Shown here: in pieces, positions 58,025-64,000 of the stretch | Layout of the letters: each line of letters opens with the position of its first letter | Position numbering within the stretch: the stretch's first letter is position 1 | NCBI RefSeq assembly: GCF_030397575.1 | Contig: NZ_JAPNXS010000013.1 | Span: 1 to 64,000, forward strand | Reading direction: 5' to 3' | DNA from: Psychromonas sp. 14N.309.X.WAT.B.A12 | GTDB lineage: Bacteria; Pseudomonadota; Gammaproteobacteria; Enterobacterales; Psychromonadaceae | Length of the DNA stretch: 64,000 bases | Notes under the pieces: model-generated | Database searches by the model: none | What the model was told of the DNA's origin: nothing | The model's input: only the letters and a program-made list of their open reading frames with translations | Made by a program: the position numbers and the translations under genes

Positions 58025-58033
58025 TGATATAAT
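58025..58033 (+). promoter_or_regulatory. Extended -10 promoter element before pyrB
   Basis: TGATATAAT (TGN joined to a perfect TATAAT) lies about 60 bases upstream of the pyrB start. The -35 region is weak, as is usual with an extended -10. The leader shows no terminator-type attenuator, unlike E. coli pyrBI. Confidence 0.5.
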
Positions 58034-58093
58034 TTTGCGCGTTATCTGCTTCACTTATCCCAGAACTTGGCCAGACAATATGAGTGTAAAAAA

Positions 58094-59029
58094 ATGAATA
58101 ATCCGCTGTACCAGAAAAATATCATCTCCATCGCTGATCTATCTCGTTCCGATTTAGAATTAATATTAGAAACTGCCCACTCTTTAAAACAAAATCCCCA
58201 ACCGACGCTATTAAATAACAAAGTGATTGCCAGCTGTTTTTTTGAAGCATCAACACGTACTCGTTTGTCTTTTGAAACCGCGGTACAACGTTTGGGTGGT
58301 AGTGTGATCGGCTTTGACAGTGGCGGTAATACCTCACTGGCACAAAAAGGCGAAACCCTAGCGGATTCGGTGAAAGTAATCTCATCTTACGCTGATGCTT
58401 TCTTTATGCGCCACCCGCAAGAAGGTGCTGCGCGCTTAGCCTCTGAATTTACCTCTGTGCCTGTGATTAATGGTGGTGATGGGTCAAACCAACACCCAAC
58501 ACAAACCTTATTAGACCTATTCACCATTTATGAAACACAAGCAAGATTAGATAACCTTAATATCGCTTTTGTAGGTGACCTAAAATATGGCCGAACTGTG
58601 CATTCTTTAGCACAAGCTTTGTCACTGTTTAACTGTAACTTTTACTTTATTTCACCTGAAGCTTTGGCAATGCCTGACTACATTATTGAGGAACTAACTG
58701 AACGAGATATTAGCTTCTCTTTACATACCAGCATTGAAGAAGTCGTTGATGAATTGGATGTACTGTATATGACGCGCGTACAAAAAGAGCGCTTTGATGA
58801 AACTGAATATCAGCACATGAAATCAGCCTTTTTATTGAATGCAGGCATGTTGAAAAATGTAAAAGACAATCTTAAAGTATTGCACCCATTACCGCGTATT
58901 GATGAAATTAATCAGGATGTGGATAACACACCTTACGCCTATTATTTTCAACAAGCACAAAATGGTGTATTCGCTCGCCAAGCATTGCTCGCTTTATTAT
59001 TAACTAACCACTTTCAAGCAAAGCCTTAG
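58094..59029 (+). CDS. pyrB: Aspartate carbamoyltransferase catalytic subunit
   Basis: A 311-residue protein from the ATG at 58094 ([17 protein letters not shown]), the same length as E. coli PyrB; a TTG frame start lies at 58067. The carbamoyl-phosphate site STRTRLSF is at residues 53-60, and [23 protein letters not shown] complete the active site. It forms carbamoyl aspartate in pyrimidine synthesis. The gene is followed after 9 bases by pyrI, so the holoenzyme is made from one message. A 5-codon frame (58080-58097) ends across the pyrB start. Confidence 0.97.
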   Translation: MNNPLYQKNIISIADLSRSDLELILETAHSLKQNPQPTLLNNKVIASCFFEASTRTRLSFETAVQRLGGSVIGFDSGGNTSLAQKGETLADSVKVISSYADAFFMRHPQEGAARLASEFTSVPVINGGDGSNQHPTQTLLDLFTIYETQARLDNLNIAFVGDLKYGRTVHSLAQALSLFNCNFYFISPEALAMPDYIIEELTERDISFSLHTSIEEVVDELDVLYMTRVQKERFDETEYQHMKSAFLLNAGMLKNVKDNLKVLHPLPRIDEINQDVDNTPYAYYFQQAQNGVFARQALLALLLTNHFQAKP

Positions 59030-59038
59030 GAGTTGATC

Positions 59039-59494
59039 ATGCAAAAGAAATTACAAGTAGAAGCTATCGAGCAAGGTTCAGTAATTGATCATATTCCTGC
59101 ACACCAAGGTGTGAAAATACTGAAGTTCTTTAAATTTACTCAGACTAATGAAAAGATCACCATTGGTCTTAATTTGGCAACAAAAAGCGGTGAAAGCAAA
59201 GATTTAATCAAAATTGAAAACACCTTCTTTAATGACAAACAGGCCAACCAATTAGCTTTATTTGCACCTAATGCGACGATTAATCAAATTAAAGATTTTA
59301 AAGTGGTTAATAAGTTTAAAGTACAATTACCAAGTTCATTTATTGATGTTTTATCCTGCCCTAACAGTAACTGCATTAGCCATAATGAACCAGTTCAAAG
59401 CCGTTTTTATGTCAAACAGAAAAAGACTTTGAAACTTAAATGTCATTACTGTGAAAAGTCATTTAATCGCGCGACTTTTGATGAATTAGATTAG
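59039..59494 (+). CDS. pyrI: Aspartate carbamoyltransferase regulatory subunit
   Basis: A 151-residue protein from the ATG at 59039, behind TTAGGAG; a TTG lies two codons upstream. The N-terminal allosteric domain shows [19 protein letters not shown] and KILKFF, as in E. coli PyrI, which binds CTP and ATP. The C-terminal zinc site is CPNSNC ... CHYC, four cysteines that contact PyrB. It gives feedback control of the first committed pyrimidine step in the cytosol. No clear terminator was seen after it. Confidence 0.97.
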   Translation: MQKKLQVEAIEQGSVIDHIPAHQGVKILKFFKFTQTNEKITIGLNLATKSGESKDLIKIENTFFNDKQANQLALFAPNATINQIKDFKVVNKFKVQLPSSFIDVLSCPNSNCISHNEPVQSRFYVKQKKTLKLKCHYCEKSFNRATFDELD

Positions 59495-59800
59495 TTAACC
59501 TCAATACTAGATAAGAAAAGTGAGTCACCACCGCTATTTATACAGATTTCTACGTTAAATTATTTTTCAATAACCAGTTATTGCTCCAATAATTTGCCTT
59601 GAACGACGTACAATTAGCGGTACGGCCTAATAAATGATCTAACTATCTGATTTTATATAATGTTTCGCTTCCGTTAACCCTAACTGATGCTAGGTCGATC
59701 TGGTTAAAAAATATTCAACAAATATCCGAGAATAATATTGAATTAGAGTGCGTTACGTTTATACTGATTACAAACTTCATCATTAAAAGTGAGCATTTAT
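59495..59800 (+). other. Intergenic region between pyrI and rraA
   Basis: About 300 bases with no gene. A TATAAT at 59656-59661 could be a -10 for rraA, about 140 bases before its ATG, but the -35 is poor. No hairpin of note was seen. Confidence 0.35.
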
Positions 59801-60316
59801 ATGCAATACAATACTTCTGTTTTATGTGATATCTACGCCGATACAATTGATGTAGCTGAACCGCTATTAACCAATTTTGGTGGACGTAACTCTTTTGCGG
59901 GGGAAGTCGTCACCGTAAAGTGTTTTGAATCAGTGGGACTAATCTACAAGGTATTAGAAGAAAATGGTGCAGGTAAAGTGTTATTAATTGATGGTGGTGG
60001 CTCTTTACGTCGTGCTTTAATCAATTCACACATTGCAGAGCTTGCCGTTGAAAACGATTGGGAAGGTATTGTTGTCAATGGTTGTGTACGCGAAGTGGAC
60101 TCGCTAGAAGAGATGGATATTGGTATTCAAGCAATTACAGCGATGCCTGTAGGTGCAGATGACGATGAAATTGGTGAAATAAATTCACCGGTCAACTTTG
60201 CAGGTGTTACTTTCTTACCAGAAGACTTCTTATATGCTGATAGCACAGGAATTGTTATTTCTCCTGAACCATTAGTATTAGACGAAGAAGATGCCGACGA
60301 AGACGATGTTTTCTAG
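59801..60316 (+). CDS. rraA: Regulator of ribonuclease E activity A
   Basis: A 171-residue protein from the ATG at 59801 ([20 protein letters not shown]); a GTG four codons upstream is less likely. It follows E. coli RraA closely: [54 protein letters not shown] and [22 protein letters not shown]. RraA binds the RNase E C-terminal region and lowers its activity, so it alters RNA decay. The tail after residue 160 is acidic ([11 protein letters not shown]), longer than in E. coli, a feature seen in several marine relatives. A strong terminator shared with zapB follows. Confidence 0.95.
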   Translation: MQYNTSVLCDIYADTIDVAEPLLTNFGGRNSFAGEVVTVKCFESVGLIYKVLEENGAGKVLLIDGGGSLRRALINSHIAELAVENDWEGIVVNGCVREVDSLEEMDIGIQAITAMPVGADDDEIGEINSPVNFAGVTFLPEDFLYADSTGIVISPEPLVLDEEDADEDDVF

Positions 60317-60367
60317 CGGTTAATAATACCAAGTATATAATTGGTATAACGACAAAAAGACAGGCAT

Positions 60368-60397
60368 AAAAAAACCAACATTATCGTTGGTTTTTTT
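60368..60397. terminator. Bidirectional terminator between rraA and zapB
   Basis: AAACCAAC pairs with GTTGGTTT around ATTATC, with a run of seven A before and seven T after. It ends both convergent messages. Confidence 0.93.
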
Positions 60398-60423
60398 ATT
60401 TACAGTATCTAAAACATCGATTA

Positions 60424-60657
60424 TTAATCTACGTTAGTCTCTGCTTGATCAATTTTTCCAACTAGTGCGCTTAGACGATCTTGCCATTGCTGATGCTCAT
60501 TGTTTAAACGGTCGTTATCTGATTGTAGTTGTTCAGCTTTACCTGCTAGGCTCGCTTTATCTTCTTTAAGCTCTTCAATTTCCATTTGCAGCAATGCAAT
60601 AGTCTCTACAGCTTGGTTAATTTTGTTTTCTAATTTTTCTAATAGCTCGAATGTCAT
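60424..60657 (-). CDS. zapB: Cell division protein ZapB
   Basis: A 77-residue protein that is almost one coiled coil, with heptad leucines from residue 4 to 65 (LLEKLENKINQAVETIALLQ at the start). Its length and N-terminus match E. coli ZapB (81). ZapB binds ZapA at the Z-ring and links it to the chromosome terminus via MatP. The ATG is at 60655-60657. It is convergent with rraA and lies upstream of a divergent DUF1653 gene. Confidence 0.93.
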   Translation of the reverse strand: MTFELLEKLENKINQAVETIALLQMEIEELKEDKASLAGKAEQLQSDNDRLNNEHQQWQDRLSALVGKIDQAETNVD

Positions 60658-60829
60658 TTAAAGACCCTTAATACAAAGTAAATGGTTAACTGGAATTCAA
60701 CGAGAATAAGCATTCCACGGCGCTTATTCAACCTTTGTTTTAATTTTAATGAAAAAAAGATGCAAATCGTCTTTAAAGTCTCATTATGTTAAGCTTATCG
60801 CTGCAATTTGGAATTATTTGAGAGGAAAA

Positions 60830-61063
60830 ATGTCAGCAAAATTAACCATGGGTAAATACCAGCATTACAAAGGTAATTTTTACCAAGTTGAAGATATTGC
60901 CATCCACAGTGAAACCGATGAAGAGATGGTAATATATCGCCCTTTATACGGTGAAGGGCGATTATGGGTTAGACCGTTAACTATGTTTGTGGAAAATGTA
61001 CTCATCGATGGTAAAAGCCAACCTCGCTTTGCATTAGTTGAAGATACCGATAAGATTAAATAG
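60830..61063 (+). CDS. DUF1653 family protein
   Basis: A 77-residue protein from the ATG at 60830, which has a strong AGAGGAAA ribosome site; the frame can be extended to 60749 but the added 27 residues are not conserved. The core GKYQHYKGNFYQVEDIAIHSE, EEMVIYRPLYGEGRLWVRP and PRFALVE is the complete DUF1653 domain. The family is widespread, small and of unknown function. It is divergent from zapB and convergent with cysE, whose stop lies 20 bases beyond. Confidence 0.88.
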   Translation: MSAKLTMGKYQHYKGNFYQVEDIAIHSETDEEMVIYRPLYGEGRLWVRPLTMFVENVLIDGKSQPRFALVEDTDKIK

Positions 61064-61082
61064 ACCACTGCCATTTACCCTG

Positions 61083-61862
61083 TCACAAGTTCTGCTCCAT
61101 AGACAGGGAAGGCATATCGCAAGACGGTCTACCCACTACTTTGGCAGGCACACCAGCAACTGTAGTGTGTGCAGGTACGGCTTCTAACACGACACTACCC
61201 GCGCCAATTTTAGCCCCCATACCAATCTCAATATTGCCAAGTACTTTTGCACCAGCACCGATCATCACTCCTTGACGGATTTTAGGATGGCGATCACCAC
61301 TCTCTTTACCTGTTCCACCAAGTGTCACTCCTTGTAAAAGAGAGACGTTATCTTCTATCACAGCAGTTTCACCCACTACTACACCTGTTGCATGGTCAAA
61401 CATGATCCCTTTGCCAATCGTTGCGGCAGGATGCACATCAACACCAAAAATCACTGAACTGCGGTTTTGCAAATAAAAAGCTAAAGCAATACGCTTTTGT
61501 TGCCATAACCAATGCGCAACACGGTGAATCTGGATCGCATGAAAACCTTTTAAGTACAACAGTGGAATCGAATACTCTTCTACAGCAGGGTCTCGGTCTT
61601 GCACAGCTAAAATATCTGCCATTGCGCTTTCAATCAGAGTTGGATCACTAGAAAAAGCATCGTCAATTACTTCTCTTACTAGGATGCCAGGCATAGTGCG
61701 ACTGTCTAAACGATTAGCTAATTGATAACTTAACGCAGAGGCTAAATCTTTATGATTCAAAATAGTAGAATGGAAAAAACTCGCCAAAATAGGTTCACTT
61801 GCTGAACTATCCCAAGCCTCTTGTCTGATCTTTTCCCAGAGGTTCTTTACGTTACATTGCAT
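61083..61862 (-). CDS. cysE: Serine O-acetyltransferase
   Basis: A 259-residue enzyme. The N-terminal helical domain (residues 1-140) is followed by the left-handed beta helix of hexapeptide repeats: VDVHPAATIGKGIMFDHATG, with the catalytic Asp and His, then VVVGETAVIEDNVSLLQGVT and GTGKESGDRHPKIRQGVMIGAGAKVLG. It acetylates serine with acetyl-CoA for cysteine synthesis in the cytosol; cysteine normally inhibits through the C-terminal tail. The tail is shorter than in E. coli CysE (273). fieF follows upstream by 27 bases on the same strand and may be cotranscribed. Confidence 0.95.
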   Translation of the reverse strand: MQCNVKNLWEKIRQEAWDSSASEPILASFFHSTILNHKDLASALSYQLANRLDSRTMPGILVREVIDDAFSSDPTLIESAMADILAVQDRDPAVEEYSIPLLYLKGFHAIQIHRVAHWLWQQKRIALAFYLQNRSSVIFGVDVHPAATIGKGIMFDHATGVVVGETAVIEDNVSLLQGVTLGGTGKESGDRHPKIRQGVMIGAGAKVLGNIEIGMGAKIGAGSVVLEAVPAHTTVAGVPAKVVGRPSCDMPSLSMEQNL

Positions 61863-61889
61863 TTTTTATCCTTAAACTATTCTGTATCG

Positions 61890-62825
61890 TTATTTTGTTG
61901 ATGAGTCAGCTTGTATGTGATCAATGGAGTTTCTTTCTGGCACCACTGAAATAGGGTCAAGGTGAATTAAAATATCAGCCCCAGGGAAATCAGTTTCTAA
62001 GATTAACTCAAGATCATCCGCTTTCTGATGCGCATCAAATAGCGTTTGCTCATCATCTAACTCTAAATGTAACTGTATGAATTTAATATAACCTGAATAA
62101 CGCGTTCTTAAATCATGCACACCACGCACCCCTTTAACACTGTATGCGCGTTTAATAATTAACTCTTGGTCTTCTTGAGGAAGTTGTTTATCCATTAATG
62201 CATCAATAGATTGAATACCAATTTCCCACGCGCCATACAATATAAATAGGCTAACACCAATTGCAAATACACCATCAGCCCAATGCCAACCATAGCTGGC
62301 TAAGATAATCGCCAATAACACAGAGCCATTCAGCATGATATCGGTACGATAATGTAAGGCATCAGCTTTGATCGCCATGCTATTGGTTTTTCGTACCACG
62401 TAACTTTGAAATAAAACTAATGCTAAGGTAACAAGTAACGAAAAGACCATGACTGAAATGCCGACATTACTTGCATGAATCGGCTGATTGTTAACTAAAG
62501 CAGAAACACCATTGATCATTAAAAAGATAGAAGAACCTGAAATGAAAGCTGCTTGAGCTAATCCCGCTAAACTTTCAGCTTTACCGTGGCCAAAACGATG
62601 TTCTTTGTCAGCAGGTTGTAAGGCAATTTTGATCGCAAATAAATTAATAACCGAGGTTGTTACATCCATTAAAGAATCGGTTAACGCAGCTAAAATACTT
62701 GACGAACCAGTCATAAACCAAGCAATTAATTTTACAATAATTAACAATGAGGCAGCTATAATTGCCGCATGGCCAGCTCGGTTAATTAGGTAAGCATACT
62801 GTTGTGAGTGCGATGATTGAGTCAC
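61890..62825 (-). CDS. fieF: Cation diffusion facilitator FieF
   Basis: A 311-residue protein with six membrane helices (residues about 15-215) and a C-terminal cytoplasmic domain. The site A metal ligands are in LTDSLMDVTTS and ADALHYRTDIMLNGS (two Asp, one His, one Asp), as in E. coli FieF. The C-terminal part has VHDLRTRYSGYIKFIQLHLELD and LIHLDPI, with dimer-site histidines. It exports zinc, iron or other divalent cations against protons. The start codon is GTG. It lies upstream of cysE on the same strand. Confidence 0.93.
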   Translation of the reverse strand: MTQSSHSQQYAYLINRAGHAAIIAASLLIIVKLIAWFMTGSSSILAALTDSLMDVTTSVINLFAIKIALQPADKEHRFGHGKAESLAGLAQAAFISGSSIFLMINGVSALVNNQPIHASNVGISVMVFSLLVTLALVLFQSYVVRKTNSMAIKADALHYRTDIMLNGSVLLAIILASYGWHWADGVFAIGVSLFILYGAWEIGIQSIDALMDKQLPQEDQELIIKRAYSVKGVRGVHDLRTRYSGYIKFIQLHLELDDEQTLFDAHQKADDLELILETDFPGADILIHLDPISVVPERNSIDHIQADSSTK

Positions 62826-63170
62826 GGTATTACCACTTTGAAAACTATCGGGCGAGTATTATACCCATTATCATTTCAGATACAAAACACCACTAATAAT
62901 GTACAGCACTAAACTATATTGCTGTGAATTCCATCACTTCATTGGCAATCAAGTATTTTAGCGAGTAATAGTATATCTCCTATTTATTTTGTTACTAATC
63001 AATCAATTAAATACAATTTATAAAACATAAATGTAATTGTTAATAGATTTGTTTTGATTGTTAAATAGCAGTTCGTAATGACATTAATGTTTCATTACTT
63101 TTATTTTCCCTAAAACACCCATAAAATAAGCCCTTGCCGCATTTAAACTGACCAAAACAAGAGTAAACAG
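62826..63170. other. Divergent promoter region between fieF and trmL
   Basis: About 345 AT-rich bases with no gene. It must contain promoters for fieF on the minus strand and trmL on the plus strand. I see no strong hairpin or palindrome here. Confidence 0.4.
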
Positions 63171-63635
63171 ATGATTGAAGTTGCATTATACGAACCTGAG
63201 ATTCCACCAAATACCGGAAATATTATCCGCCTGTGCGCTAATACAGGCTGTGTATTGCATTTAATTGAACCACTTGGTTTTGATTTAGATGAGAAAAAAG
63301 TAAGACGTGCTGGACTTGATTACCATGAAATGACCAATGTTCATATCCACAAAGATTACGATATCTTCTTACAAGCTGTTGAAGGTAAGCGTTTACTAGC
63401 TTGTACCACTAAAACCACGACGTACCACCATAATGCCAACTTTCAAGATGGTGATGTATTGTTATTTGGTCCAGAAACTCGGGGTTTGCCTGCGAGCATA
63501 TTAGATGCATTACCACTACAACAAAAATTGCGTATCCCAATGCGCGCAGATAGCCGCTCAATGAACTTATCTAATGCAGTATCTGTATTTGTCTATGAAG
63601 CATGGCGTCAACTAGACTTCCCAGGGGCAGTTTAA
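63171..63635 (+). CDS. trmL: tRNA (cytidine/uridine-34-2'-O)-methyltransferase TrmL
   Basis: A 154-residue SPOUT-class enzyme. [20 protein letters not shown] at the start, [10 protein letters not shown] and [20 protein letters not shown] in the C-terminal knot that binds SAM, and the final YEAWRQL are all TrmL features. It methylates the wobble ribose of certain leucine tRNAs in the cytosol. The length is close to that of E. coli TrmL (157). The ATG follows GAGTAAACAG. A small hairpin lies before the convergent recJ. Confidence 0.95.
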   Translation: MIEVALYEPEIPPNTGNIIRLCANTGCVLHLIEPLGFDLDEKKVRRAGLDYHEMTNVHIHKDYDIFLQAVEGKRLLACTTKTTTYHHNANFQDGDVLLFGPETRGLPASILDALPLQQKLRIPMRADSRSMNLSNAVSVFVYEAWRQLDFPGAV

Positions 63636-63652
63636 ACTAACCTAAACCAAAC

Positions 63653-63674
63653 AAGGTAAGTAAGCACTTACCTT
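63653..63674. terminator. Hairpin between trmL and recJ
   Basis: AAGGTAAGT pairs with ACTTACCTT around AAGC and lies between the convergent stops at 63635 and 63686. The T run is short, so this is a moderate call. Confidence 0.55.
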
Positions 63675-63685
63675 TCACTCACTTA

Positions 63686-64000
63686 CTATCTCGGCTCTAA
63701 CAGCTGTACTAATAACTGTGCGGTTCTTTGACCTCTAAATTCATTCACATCTAGACTATATACACAGAACACTTTTTTCACCGAAAGATTAGGCCAAACT
63801 TCTGGATCGATATTAAAGGCAATGGCATCAATTAACTTTCCTTGGTGCTCTAACATCATTTTAAGATGTTTTTGGCCAACGATACGTTGTTGTTTTAATT
63901 CGAATACACCATCAAATACAGGCGCAGGGAAACCTTGCCCCCAAGGCCCCGCGTCACGTAGCTCTTGCGCAATACATAAATCTAATTGATCCGGCGTTAA
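63686..64000 (-). CDS. recJ: Single-stranded-DNA-specific exonuclease RecJ, C-terminal end
   Basis: The minus-strand frame from the window edge to the TAG at 63686-63688 gives 104 residues that resemble the end of E. coli RecJ: GPWGQGFPAPVFDGVFELKQ, QRIVGQKHLKMML, DAIAFNID and YSLDVNEFRGQRTAQLLVQL. This is the OB-fold and C-terminal part. RecJ degrades single-stranded DNA 5' to 3' in recombination and repair. The N-terminal DHH catalytic domain lies beyond the window, so the call rests on the tail only, but the match is close. Confidence 0.93.
   Translation of the reverse strand, partial: LTPDQLDLCIAQELRDAGPWGQGFPAPVFDGVFELKQQRIVGQKHLKMMLEHQGKLIDAIAFNIDPEVWPNLSVKKVFCVYSLDVNEFRGQRTAQLLVQLLEPR

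Overview
The window reads as a stretch of core chromosome from a marine, probably cold-adapted gammaproteobacterium near Psychromonas/Vibrio/Shewanella. The reasons are the AT-rich composition, the ubiE-ubiJ-ubiB, tatABCD-hemB and pyrB-pyrI orders, the opsX/kdkA type of LPS inner core, an NhaD sodium/proton antiporter and two TRAP transporters. Genus is inferred from gene content and remembered family sequences, not from a search. No rRNA, tRNA, CRISPR array, prophage or intact insertion sequence was seen.

Layout. 0-1.3 kb: start of transketolase (minus strand), then glpE with a small DUF6572-type gene. 1.4-13.2 kb: an LPS/surface-glycan block with two GT4 transferases, a CDP-glycerol-transferase-like protein, waaA (Kdo transferase), kdkA (Kdo kinase), a TOD1/DUF616-type protein, opsX (heptosyltransferase), a sulfotransferase, an OafA-type acyltransferase with SGNH domain and a GT2 enzyme. 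13.6-22.2 kb: pgi, the ubiquinone genes ubiE-ubiJ-ubiB, tatA-tatB-tatC-tatD and hemB. 22.3-26.4 kb: an AraC regulator divergent from a TRAP operon (Q-M-P) whose binding protein has a twin-arginine signal.

26.5-37.5 kb: a hexanucleotide repeat, a YgiW/BOF periplasmic protein, a NYN-domain protein, an ECF vitamin-type transporter operon whose S component is interrupted by an in-frame amber codon, tag, rhlE-like helicase, ybiT, chrA and an unrecognised protein with a possible zinc ribbon. 37.7-44.1 kb: yddG-like exporter, an ABM monooxygenase, then an aspartate-dehydrogenase-like gene with a second TRAP operon (P-Q-M) and a divergent LysR regulator. 44.1-44.6 kb holds a non-coding repeat cluster.

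44.6-50.3 kb: type IV pilus genes pilA-pilB-pilC and nhaD. 50.5-53.1 kb: the late cobalamin genes cobT-cobS-cobC. 53.3-64 kb: srmB, a large multidomain lipoprotein, dacB, pyrB-pyrI, rraA, zapB, a DUF1653 gene, cysE, fieF, trmL and the 3' end of recJ.

Most of the window is ordinary housekeeping DNA and I see no clear new defence or mobile system. The items most worth a second look are the amber-interrupted ECF S component, the 337-residue protein at 36.5-37.5 kb, the aspartate-dehydrogenase/TRAP/LysR cluster, the sulfotransferase/acyltransferase group in the LPS block, and the repeats at 44.2 kb and 26.55 kb. Many starts were moved inward from the longest possible frame because a Shine-Dalgarno sequence or family alignment favoured the internal codon.
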